Assembly (NCBI GenBank): GCA_946612625.1
Contig: CAMOEW010000006.1
Coordinates: 1-55,614, forward strand
Source: an uncultured Prevotella sp.
Lineage (GTDB): Bacteria > Bacteroidota > Bacteroidia > Bacteroidales > Bacteroidaceae
Reading direction: 5' to 3'
DNA: 55,614 nt
Of the stretch, positions 17,809 to 25,878 are shown piece by piece. How positions within the stretch are numbered: position 1 is the stretch's first letter; each line of letters opens with the position of its first letter. The notes below the pieces were generated by a model. That model saw only the letters and a program-made list of their open reading frames with translations, did no database searches and had not been told where the DNA came from. The position numbers and the translations under genes were made by a program.

Positions 17809-20136
17809 ATGATGATATTTCGAATGTTTGCCACAGTTGTGGTTGCGGCTTCTTCTCTGACGTTATCGGCAGCAGACATTGTTTGGTACGACGGTAGTCA
17901 TCCCATAACTTATAATATCGACGGCAAGACTGCTCCTGTGGTGCAGATAGCGGTTGATATGTTCCGTAGTGATATGGAAGCCGTCACCGGTCAGACGCCA
18001 TTAGCGCATAAGGACGGAACACTTCAGCTTGTCGAGCTGGATAAAGCTTCCGCCACGGTAAAGAACCGCCTGATGACACAAGGCTTCGACACAGAGATGC
18101 TTCTCTCGACTCTCGACGCCTTCGAGATTCGTGTTGTCGATGGCAAGATAGTCATTGCAGGCAACAACGGTCGCGGTACTGCATACGGACTGCTTGAGAT
18201 GTCGCGCATGGCCGGCGTAAGTCCTTGGATATGGTGGGGCGACGTGCGTCCCGAGCCACAGTCGCGGCTTACTGTTGAAGCCGACTTTCACACCTGGCAG
18301 TCGCCGTCGGTAGAGTATCGCGGAATTTTCCTGAACGATGAGGACTGGAGCACTCGTCCCTGGAGCTATCTCACATTTGAGAAGAGCGACCTTAAAGGAA
18401 ATATCGGTCCTCAGACCTACAAGAAGATATTCCAGCTGCTGCTGCGTCTTCGTGCCAATGCCATTTGGCCTGGAATGCACGAAGGCACTCCCGGATTCTT
18501 CACCGTCGCCGGCAACAAGCAGATGGCCGACTCATGCGGCATACTTGTAGGCACGAGCCATTGTGAGCCGCTTCTCAGAAACAATGTTGCCGAATGGAAT
18601 CATAAAACTCGCGGAGCCTATAACTATATCACTAACCGCCGTCAGGTTCAGAATTACTGGATCGAGCGTCTGAAGGAAGTGCGTGGTTCGGAGTTTCTTT
18701 TCACTATCGGTATGCGCGGCATCCACGACGGCTCGATGGAGGGCGTGAAAACTTTGCAGGAGAAAACCGACGGTCTGCAGATGGTTATCGACGACCAACG
18801 CGAGATGCTCAGGAAATACATCGACAAGAATGTGGAGAGGGTGCCTCAGGTGTTCATACCCTATAAGGAAGTGCTTCAGATTTTAGAGAACGGACTGAAA
18901 GTTCCCGACGATGTGATGCTGATGTGGTGCGACGACAACTATGGCTACATGACCCGTCTTGCCGACAGTGCCCAGCAGCAGCGCAAGGGTGGGGGCGGAG
19001 TGTATTATCACCTGAGCTACTGGGGTCGTCCTCACGACTATCTGTGGTTGACGACAACTCAGCCCGGCCTGATATATAATGAGATGAAAGCCGCCTACGA
19101 CCATAATGTGCGTCGGCTGTGGATTGCCAATGTCCACGACCCGAAGGTAGCTGCCTACGACCTTAGTCTGTTTCTTGACATGGCATGGAATATCAACAGC
19201 GTTTCGCCTTCCACAATAACCAGTCATTTGGAGGGTTGGCTCTGTCAGCAGTTCGGCAGTGATGCTGGCAGAAATCTCTTGCCGGTGATGACCGAATACT
19301 ACCGTCTCAATGGCATCCGCAAGCCCGAGTTCATGGGTTGGACCCAGACGGAACTCGACAAAAAGAAATATCCTCGCGGCCTGTCAACCGTAGATTCTAT
19401 AGGTATGACCCGTGCTGAGGCCATGACGCGCCTTAGCGACTTTGCAGCCATCGAAGGCAGAGTGTCAGCCATAGCAACGATGATCCGGCCTGAGCTTCGC
19501 GATGCTTACTTTGCCGCTGTGGAATATCCTGTGAAGGCATCAGCCGCAATGAACCGAAAGCTGTTGTGCGACTCTGCCGAGAGCCATCGTGCCTATCTGG
19601 AGATTCAGCAACTTACTGCCCGCTACAATAGCATGAATGGCGGCAAGTGGCGCCACAGCATGGATGCAGCCCCCCGTCAGCTGCCAGTCTTCAGCGACGT
19701 GCATGGCCGTCTGTCATCCGAGCGGCATGAAACTGTGATTTTCCGGAATGCCTGCGAGTTTACATCTGCCACGCAGGGTGCCGTGGCCATTCAGATGCTC
19801 GGTCATTCCATGAATGCCGTGAGTCTGCCAAAAGGCGGCGAGCTGCGTTACGAGTTTGTCTCTGACAGGGAAGGCTCAGCCACTCTCGTAACCGCCCTTG
19901 TCCCTACTCAGCCCAACGACACCGGCGACCTGCGCTACAGTGTATCGCTCGACGGAGCGGCGCCAAGAGTGTATTCTCTGAAGGAGAAGTATCGTTCAGA
20001 GACGTGGAAGCAAAACGTTCTTCGCGGTCAGGCAATCAGACAAATGCCAATACAACTGTCGAAAGGCAAGCATACTTTGGTAGTGAAGGCTCTCGACGAC
20101 CATGTTGTCGTGGATCAGTGGAAAATCGAAGAATGA
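17809..20136 (+). CDS. GH115 family alpha-glucuronidase
   Basis: A 775-residue secreted glycoside hydrolase with an N-terminal signal peptide (about 1-22). Family 115 enzymes are inverting exo-enzymes that remove glucuronic or 4-O-methylglucuronic acid side chains, classically from xylan. Hallmarks are YRGIFLNDEDW (170-180), LRANAIWPGMH (214-224), GTSHCEP (248-254), MRGIHDG, IPYKEV and WCDDN. Residues H251, R303, D307, E354, N377 and H401 match those I recall as essential in the Bacteroides ovatus enzyme BoAgu115A (H275, R328, D332, E375, N398, H422), with offsets of 21-25. The C-terminal beta-sandwich is present (ends VVVDQWKIEE). It sits after a terminator and before two rhamnogalacturonan lyases, so a pectic or arabinogalactan-type glucuronidated substrate is as plausible as xylan. 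Confidence 0.92.
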   Translation: MMIFRMFATVVVAASSLTLSAADIVWYDGSHPITYNIDGKTAPVVQIAVDMFRSDMEAVTGQTPLAHKDGTLQLVELDKASATVKNRLMTQGFDTEMLLSTLDAFEIRVVDGKIVIAGNNGRGTAYGLLEMSRMAGVSPWIWWGDVRPEPQSRLTVEADFHTWQSPSVEYRGIFLNDEDWSTRPWSYLTFEKSDLKGNIGPQTYKKIFQLLLRLRANAIWPGMHEGTPGFFTVAGNKQMADSCGILVGTSHCEPLLRNNVAEWNHKTRGAYNYITNRRQVQNYWIERLKEVRGSEFLFTIGMRGIHDGSMEGVKTLQEKTDGLQMVIDDQREMLRKYIDKNVERVPQVFIPYKEVLQILENGLKVPDDVMLMWCDDNYGYMTRLADSAQQQRKGGGGVYYHLSYWGRPHDYLWLTTTQPGLIYNEMKAAYDHNVRRLWIANVHDPKVAAYDLSLFLDMAWNINSVSPSTITSHLEGWLCQQFGSDAGRNLLPVMTEYYRLNGIRKPEFMGWTQTELDKKKYPRGLSTVDSIGMTRAEAMTRLSDFAAIEGRVSAIATMIRPELRDAYFAAVEYPVKASAAMNRKLLCDSAESHRAYLEIQQLTARYNSMNGGKWRHSMDAAPRQLPVFSDVHGRLSSERHETVIFRNACEFTSATQGAVAIQMLGHSMNAVSLPKGGELRYEFVSDREGSATLVTALVPTQPNDTGDLRYSVSLDGAAPRVYSLKEKYRSETWKQNVLRGQAIRQMPIQLSKGKHTLVVKALDDHVVVDQWKIEE

Positions 20137-20190
20137 ACGATATTTCCATATAATGTACGAAATTATATATTTCAGAACATCCAAAAGTTG

Positions 20191-20198
20191 TACTTTTG
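20191..20198 (+). promoter_or_regulatory. Candidate -7 element for the first PL11 lyase
   Basis: TACTTTTG is a perfect match to the Bacteroidota -7 consensus TAnnTTTG, 30 bases before the ATG at 20229. A convincing -33 TTTG is absent; the nearest is TTTC at 20170-20173, with short spacing. It suggests the lyase can be transcribed apart from the GH115 gene. Confidence 0.5.
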
Positions 20199-20228
20199 CA
20201 GAGCTGAAATCAATAATTGAATAGAGAC

Positions 20229-22448
20229 ATGAAAATTGTAAGACTTTTGGCACTGTCAGTGCTCATGTCAGCAGGCGTGCGTGTAGCCATTGCCGACAAC
20301 GTAAACAAATATTCACGTGGTCTGTGGGGTTCGATAGCCCAAGACCCAAGTAGCGGAGCCATCAATCTTGGCGACTATAAGACCGCCAACGGCAAACTTC
20401 TGATATCATGGCGTATGCTGCCCGGCGACGACTCTTCCACGTCGTTCGACCTCTGGCGTAAGATTGGCAACGGCAAGCCAAGCAAGACCAATGCGTTCAG
20501 GGCAATTACGTCAACCAGTTATTCGCCGGCGATAAGCAGTGTGAAGGGCGACAATACGTTCTATCTTACCTATCATACCACCAGCCTGACGTTCGATGCT
20601 TCGGCAGTGCTCGATTCGTTCACGATGAAACAGACACAGATAGACAACAAGCTGCCCTATATCAGCATTCCCCTGAAGACCACCGAGGATGTTGATGCCA
20701 ATGCTGATATTGTTTATTATGCTAACGACTGTTCTGTGGGCGATCTCGACGGCGACGGAGTGATGGACATTGTGGTGAAACGCATTATGGGCCATAAGTC
20801 GAATAATAACACAGATGAGGGCACCGGTGCTGCCGACACCGATCCGAATGTGCGCCACACAATAATCTTCGATGCCTATAAGCTCGACGGCACCCTTCTG
20901 TGGCGTATCAAGTCGGGTCCGAACATCATTCAGGGAAACTCGGTTAACTTCGGCGTTGCCGACCTCGACGGCGATGGCAAGTGCGAGTTCGTAACCAAGA
21001 CCAGCGAGGGTACCGTGTTTGGCGACGGCGCAGAGATTGCCGACACTGACGGCGACGGTAAGACCGACTACCGTTCAGTGTGGCCTGCCGGCCATTATCA
21101 GGGCGACGGTCCCAAGGGCTATGGCGGACCGGAGTTCTTCTCCGTGTGCGACGGTCTTACGGGCAAGGAGCTGGCACGTGCCGACTTCATCACCCGTGGC
21201 AAGGAAGGCGAGACTCCAGCCGAGATGGCTGCCAACTGGGAGGCAAACGACTGGACTTGGGATCCGCGCACAAAGAAATATCCTTGGAAACTGGCCAATT
21301 CGCTGCGTCTCGGTATCGCATCTTTCGACGGGCATAATAATCAGATATTCCTTGGCCGTGGAGTTTATGGCCGTACTGTGGTGGAAGGCTGGAACTATTC
21401 CGACGGCAAGCTTACGCGTATGTGGAAGTTCGACAGCAGCGAGTCAGGAGGTAACACCAGGAATAAGGATGGCAAGCTGAATTCCTCATACGCCGCTCAG
21501 GGCAACCATGCCTTCAATGTTGCCGACCTCGACGGCGACGGCAATGACGAGGTGATGTACGGCTCGTGTGCCTTCGACGACGACGGTGCCGGTCTCTGGA
21601 CTACAGGTCTCGGTCATGGCGATGCAAACCATGTGGGCAAGTTTATTGCCGACCGCGACGGTCTGCAGATGTGGCACTGCCTGGAGAATGGCAAGACGAT
21701 GGCAGCCCTTCATGATGCCAAAGACGGCCGAACTCTCTGGAGCATGGCAGGCTCAGGCGACAACGACACCGGCCGCTGCCTTATAGCCGATATCGACCCG
21801 TCCAACAAAGGATATGAGATATGGTGGGCCGGCAGCAATGCCTATACTATCGACGGTCGGGATCTCGGCTACAAACCGTCGTCGTGTAACATGGCGATAT
21901 GGTTCGACGGCACATTGTCGCGCCAGCTCATCAACGAAGGCATCATCGACAGTCCGAAAAACGGACGCGCGTTCACCATGTACCGATATGATATGAGCTT
22001 CAACAACGGCACAAAGTCGAATCCCGGCTGGTATGGCGACATGCTTGGCGACTGGCGCGAGGAGGTGATAGTTCCTTCCGGCGACAAACTGAGCGACCTG
22101 AAATTGTTTACCACATGGTACCCTACAGAGTTCAGCATACCCTGGCTGATGCTCGACCATACCTATAAGATGCAGTGCATCCAGCAGCAGCAAGGCTACA
22201 ACCAGCCTACGCACACCGGCTTTTACTTCGGTTCCAACCAGACGAATGCCGAGCTCGTAGAGAGAATGATTTCAGCAAACCCGGAGACGTTTAGCAAGGA
22301 AACCGGAATCTCTGTGATTGAAAGCTCACGGTCGGCTACTGCCAAGACTCCAGACAGCGCAATTTATAATCTGCAGGGTCAGCGCATCGTTGTTCCGAAG
22401 AAGGGGCAGATTTACATCAAAAACGGACAAAAAATCGTCTGGAAGTAA
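20229..22448 (+). CDS. PL11 rhamnogalacturonan lyase 1, secreted
   Basis: A 739-residue polysaccharide lyase of family 11, which cleaves the rhamnose-galacturonate backbone of rhamnogalacturonan I by beta-elimination and needs calcium. An upstream TTG at 20217 is rejected; the ATG at 20229 begins a clean signal peptide ending near residue 22. The beta-propeller core is marked by repeated acidic calcium-binding turns (DLDGDG, three times) in the contexts SVGDLDGDGVMDIV, GVADLDGDGKCEFV and NVADLDGDGNDEV. The family motif FNNGTKSNPGW...GDMLGDWREEV lies near the C-terminus. After the catalytic region comes a tail IYNLQGQRI...KKGQIYIKNGQKIVWK, like the tail on the partial protein at the left edge. 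It pairs functionally with the second PL11 enzyme downstream. Confidence 0.93.
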   Translation: MKIVRLLALSVLMSAGVRVAIADNVNKYSRGLWGSIAQDPSSGAINLGDYKTANGKLLISWRMLPGDDSSTSFDLWRKIGNGKPSKTNAFRAITSTSYSPAISSVKGDNTFYLTYHTTSLTFDASAVLDSFTMKQTQIDNKLPYISIPLKTTEDVDANADIVYYANDCSVGDLDGDGVMDIVVKRIMGHKSNNNTDEGTGAADTDPNVRHTIIFDAYKLDGTLLWRIKSGPNIIQGNSVNFGVADLDGDGKCEFVTKTSEGTVFGDGAEIADTDGDGKTDYRSVWPAGHYQGDGPKGYGGPEFFSVCDGLTGKELARADFITRGKEGETPAEMAANWEANDWTWDPRTKKYPWKLANSLRLGIASFDGHNNQIFLGRGVYGRTVVEGWNYSDGKLTRMWKFDSSESGGNTRNKDGKLNSSYAAQGNHAFNVADLDGDGNDEVMYGSCAFDDDGAGLWTTGLGHGDANHVGKFIADRDGLQMWHCLENGKTMAALHDAKDGRTLWSMAGSGDNDTGRCLIADIDPSNKGYEIWWAGSNAYTIDGRDLGYKPSSCNMAIWFDGTLSRQLINEGIIDSPKNGRAFTMYRYDMSFNNGTKSNPGWYGDMLGDWREEVIVPSGDKLSDLKLFTTWYPTEFSIPWLMLDHTYKMQCIQQQQGYNQPTHTGFYFGSNQTNAELVERMISANPETFSKETGISVIESSRSATAKTPDSAIYNLQGQRIVVPKKGQIYIKNGQKIVWK

Positions 22449-22460
22449 TAACCCAGTTTC

Positions 22461-22615
22461 AGAAATGCCGTCGTTCGGAACGACGGCAATTCCTCAATTC
22501 AGAAAATGCTGTCGTTCCGAATGACGGCAATTCCTCAATTCAGAAAATGCTGTCGTTCCGAATGACGGCAATTCCTCAATTCAGAAAATGCTGTCGTTTC
22601 AATCGATGGTATTTC
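22461..22615 (+). repeat. Tandem array of about four 41-base hairpin units
   Basis: Units start at about 22461, 22501, 22542 and 22583; the middle two are identical, the first is one base shorter, and the last is degenerate. Each unit carries an inverted repeat. Unit 1 is a perfect palindrome (GCCGTCGTTC / GAACGACGGC, 22467-22487). Units 2 and 3 (22508-22528, 22549-22569) keep ten pairs only if two G-U wobbles are allowed. Unit 4 keeps a seven-pair stem with wobbles. Linkers read AATTCCTCAATTCAGAAAATG. The array fills most of the gap between the two PL11 genes. There are no T-runs as in terminators and no unique spacers as in CRISPR arrays. Confidence 0.9.
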
Positions 22616-22713
22616 CACGATTTCAGGATTCTCTTTGCAAAAAATGTTCAGAAAAATTCATCTGAGGTTAAACCATTTCAGAAAAGAAACGTCCAAACAA
22701 TAAATTTTTAGCG

Positions 22714-24696
22714 ATGAAGTTTTACGTGTCATTATTTACATGCCTTGTATGTGTAGCCTCTGCCGCTCAGCCACGCTACGACATGAACAGGATAAAGGGC
22801 GAAAGGCTCGACCGTGGAGTCGTTGCCATCAGACAAGATGCGCAGCATGTGGCAGTAAGCTGGCGCACTCTGCGCAGCGATAAAGTAGGCGAACCGTTTG
22901 ATGTGTATCGCAATGGCGTGAAGCTGAACAGTGAGCCTCTGACCACCGGTGGCACGTTCTATGTAGATGAACATCCTCTGACAACCAACACTGAATATGA
23001 AATAAGAGGAGGGGGCATCGACGGAAAATACATCCTGAATGCCGATGCCCCCGTCGGTTATCTGCCCGTAGCGCTCGACAAGCCCGAGGGTGGTGAGACC
23101 CCCGATGGCCGAAGCTATACATATAGTGCCAACGACTGCTCCGTGGGCGATATGGATGGCGACGGGATGTTTGAAATCATAGTGAAGTGGGACCCCAGCA
23201 ATGCGCATGATAATTCGCACGACGGCTTCACCGGTCCCACACTCTTCGACTGCTATCGGCTGGATGGCACCCGTCTTTGGCGTATTGATATGGGACGCAA
23301 CATCCGTAGCGGCGCACACTATGTTCCTTTCATCGTCTTCGACCTTGACGGCGATGGTCGGTGCGAGTTCGTCGTAAAGACCGCAGACGGAACCGTTGAC
23401 GGCAAGGGAAAGGCTATTGGCAATAAGGATGCCGACTGGCGTGAGGGCGTGAAGGAAGCCGTGGCCAGCCGTGACAAGGTGAGAGAGCAGGATGAGAAGA
23501 ATGGCCGTGGAGCCCGTGGGCAGCGGCGCTGGCACCGGAACAGCGGGCCGGCAAACGCCGGGCGCATACTGACGGGGAAGGAATATCTCACCGTGTTCAA
23601 CGGGCTCACCGGCGAGGCAATGGCAACCACCGACTACATCCCCGAGCGTGGCGACGTGCGAGCCTGGGGCGACGGCCGTGGCAACCGCTCTGAGCGCTAT
23701 CTTGCCGGAGTGGGCTACTTCAGCGGCGAGAAAGCCAGTGCCGTGTTCTGTCGGGGGTACTATACCCGCACGGTCATTGCAGCTTTCGACTGGGACGGCA
23801 AGACTCTGACAAACCGCTGGACTTTCGACACCAACGACAAGAAATGGAGCTCGTATGCCGGACAAGGGAACCATAACCTACGCATTGCCGACGTTGACGG
23901 CGACGGTAAAGACGAGATAACCTACGGCTCGATGGCCGTTGACGACGACGGCACCGGACTGTATAACACAGGATTCGGTCATGGCGACGCCATCCATCTG
24001 ACCGTTTTTGATTCCAACGGCGACAAACTGCAGGTGTGGGACTGCCACGAGAACAAACGCGACGGTTCCGACTTCCGTGACGCTGCTACAGGCAAGGTGA
24101 TTTTCCAGATAAAAAGCCCTATCGACGTAGGTCGTTGCATGGCTGCAGATATAGACCCCACTAATCCCGGACTGGAGATGTGGAGCAGCGACAGCCACGG
24201 CATACGTAACATCAAGGGCGAGGTGGTGGCCCCCAGGAATAATATCAGAGACGAACTCGACAATTCCGACATCGAAGACAATACGGCTCTGTTTATACGC
24301 GGAATGCGGCTGCCTACGAACTTCGGCATCTGGTGGGACGGCGACCTGCTGCGCGAGATGCTCGACCATGAGACGGTGTCGAAGTACGACTGGCAGACGG
24401 GGCGCATGAACGAAATCGTAAAATTCGATGGCGTGAAGTTCAACAACGGAACCAAGTCGAATCCCTGTCTCAGCGGCGACATCCTTGGCGACTGGCGCGA
24501 AGAGGTGATAGCACGCGACCGTGACAGCCGTGAGTTGCGCATTTACATCACTACCATACCTACCGACTACCGCATCAACAGCCTGATGGAAGACATTCCA
24601 TACCGCATAAGCATTGCCACAGAAAACGTGGGCTATAACCAACCGCCGGAAACAGGTTTCTATCTCGGTCCTGACAGGACAGAATATGTCAAGTGA
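22714..24696 (+). CDS. PL11 rhamnogalacturonan lyase 2, secreted
   Basis: A 660-residue family 11 polysaccharide lyase with a signal peptide (about 1-18, ASAAQ). Core signatures are YSANDCSVGDMDGDGMFEII near 130, VFDLDGDGRCEFVVKTADGT near 210, IADVDGDGKDEITYGSMAVD near 392, and FNNGTKSNPCLSGDILGDW near 590. Compared with PL11-1 it lacks the C-terminal GQR-type tail. It carries a strongly basic, Arg/Lys/Gly-rich insertion at about residues 245-285 (RGARGQRRWHR), just before the conserved KEYLTVFNGLTGE strand. Two divergent PL11 enzymes side by side usually mean endo- and exo-acting lyases working together on rhamnogalacturonan I; which is which cannot be told here. No strong promoter was seen in the 265-base gap apart from the hairpin array. 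Confidence 0.93.
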   Translation: MKFYVSLFTCLVCVASAAQPRYDMNRIKGERLDRGVVAIRQDAQHVAVSWRTLRSDKVGEPFDVYRNGVKLNSEPLTTGGTFYVDEHPLTTNTEYEIRGGGIDGKYILNADAPVGYLPVALDKPEGGETPDGRSYTYSANDCSVGDMDGDGMFEIIVKWDPSNAHDNSHDGFTGPTLFDCYRLDGTRLWRIDMGRNIRSGAHYVPFIVFDLDGDGRCEFVVKTADGTVDGKGKAIGNKDADWREGVKEAVASRDKVREQDEKNGRGARGQRRWHRNSGPANAGRILTGKEYLTVFNGLTGEAMATTDYIPERGDVRAWGDGRGNRSERYLAGVGYFSGEKASAVFCRGYYTRTVIAAFDWDGKTLTNRWTFDTNDKKWSSYAGQGNHNLRIADVDGDGKDEITYGSMAVDDDGTGLYNTGFGHGDAIHLTVFDSNGDKLQVWDCHENKRDGSDFRDAATGKVIFQIKSPIDVGRCMAADIDPTNPGLEMWSSDSHGIRNIKGEVVAPRNNIRDELDNSDIEDNTALFIRGMRLPTNFGIWWDGDLLREMLDHETVSKYDWQTGRMNEIVKFDGVKFNNGTKSNPCLSGDILGDWREEVIARDRDSRELRIYITTIPTDYRINSLMEDIPYRISIATENVGYNQPPETGFYLGPDRTEYVK

Positions 24697-24750
24697 AAAT
24701 ATTAAATAGAAAAAAAATCCCTTTTTCTTTCGTAAAACGGGAAATTTTGT

Positions 24751-24758
24751 TAATTTTG
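24751..24758 (+). promoter_or_regulatory. Candidate -7 element for polyprenyl synthase/hflX
   Basis: TAATTTTG matches TAnnTTTG, 20 bases before the ATG at 24779, with TTTCG at 24728-24732 as a weak -33. A short leader of roughly 15 bases is implied. It marks the boundary between the glycan locus and the housekeeping run. Confidence 0.55.
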
Positions 24759-24778
24759 CACCGTATTATATATATGGT

Positions 24779-25876
24779 ATGCCAGAAAGGAAAAATGATA
24801 CTGACATAAAGCTTTTTGCCAATTATCTTGGTGAACGGCGTGAAGAGATATGGAAATACATCGAATCGTGTCTGGCGGAGTATAAGCAAACCGACAAGGA
24901 GATACTCCGTATGATGGGGCAGTCGATGTATGACGGTCTGCTCGAAGAACACTGGTCAATAGTGGAGGATTACCCCAGGCGCAAAGGCAAATACTTGCGT
25001 CCGGGGCTTGTTTTGTTAATGGCAGAGGCTCTCGGCGTAAAGAAGGAAAAAGCGCTGTGTACGGCCGCTGCCATGCAAACCAGCGAAGACTGGATTCTCG
25101 TTCACGACGACCTCGTTGACCGTTCGCTCGAACGTCGGGGAGAGAAAGCTCTGCACCGCATCGTGGGCGAGGAAATAGCCGTCAACGCCGGCGACACTCT
25201 CCATGAGTGTATGCACCGCATACTCAACCGCAACTATGGCATTCTCGACACTGCACTCGCCAGCCGCGTGCAGCAGGAGTTCTTCCGTATGCTCAGCCGT
25301 ACATGCTTCGGACAGTATGCGGAAATAAAATGGATGCAGGAAGACAGGCAGGACATGACCGAAGCCGACGTCATCTTCACCATCAGCGGAAAGACCGTCT
25401 ATTACACTATTGCCGGACCGTTGCGACTGGGGGCAATCCTTGCCGGTGCCAGCGATGAGCAGTTGCATAAGATATATGAGTTCAGCTATCCCCTCGGTCT
25501 GTGTTTCCAGATTCGCGACGACGTGCTCGACCTGACCAGCGACTTTGAAGGGCTGAAGAAACAGGTGTGCAACGATATCTATGAAGGGAAACGCACGCTG
25601 ATTCTGTTGCATCTGCTGCGAACGGCAAAGGGTGAAGAACTGGAGAAGATACAGTCGATACTGGCAAAGCCGCGCGAGCTGAAGACACTCGACGAGGTGC
25701 TTTATATTAAGAAGAAGATGCTCGACCACGGCAGCATTAGCTATGCTGACGGGCTGGCAGAGAAATATGCTGCCGAGGCAATGGCGAAGCTCGATAATAT
25801 TGATTTCATCTGGGATGGGAAGTTTAAAGAGCTCTTCCGAAGTATGGTCGAATTTATCCTAAAGAGAGGAAAGTAG
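24779..25876 (+). CDS. Polyprenyl (isoprenyl) diphosphate synthase
   Basis: A 365-residue cytoplasmic trans-prenyltransferase that condenses isopentenyl diphosphate with allylic diphosphates to make a longer isoprenoid chain, probably a quinone side chain. Both aspartate-rich motifs are present: DDLVD at 110-114 and DDVLD at 247-251. Also seen are the substrate-binding GKYLRPGLVLL segment (70-80) and GKRT (270-273). Product length cannot be assigned safely from sequence. The hflX start follows the stop by two bases, so the two genes are almost certainly co-transcribed. The N-terminal extension before KGKYLRP is ordinary for Bacteroidota homologues. An isoprenoid gene, ispH, also occurs in this window, but far away. 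Confidence 0.9.
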   Translation: MPERKNDTDIKLFANYLGERREEIWKYIESCLAEYKQTDKEILRMMGQSMYDGLLEEHWSIVEDYPRRKGKYLRPGLVLLMAEALGVKKEKALCTAAAMQTSEDWILVHDDLVDRSLERRGEKALHRIVGEEIAVNAGDTLHECMHRILNRNYGILDTALASRVQQEFFRMLSRTCFGQYAEIKWMQEDRQDMTEADVIFTISGKTVYYTIAGPLRLGAILAGASDEQLHKIYEFSYPLGLCFQIRDDVLDLTSDFEGLKKQVCNDIYEGKRTLILLHLLRTAKGEELEKIQSILAKPRELKTLDEVLYIKKKMLDHGSISYADGLAEKYAAEAMAKLDNIDFIWDGKFKELFRSMVEFILKRGK

Positions 25877-25878
25877 AA

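Noticed and set aside
22461..22615. Possible CRISPR array
   Set aside because: The repeats are directly abutting with a 41-base period, there are no unique spacers, and no cas genes are present.
22732..23874. 380-residue open frame on the minus strand inside PL11-2
   Set aside because: Antisense to a lyase with intact motifs. It has no recognisable domain and reflects codon bias in the GC-rich coding strand.
400..24696. Integrative element or prophage origin of the glycan locus
   Set aside because: No integrase, transposase, direct-repeat ends or tRNA-flanked boundary were seen; the only tRNA is 25 kb away and not split.
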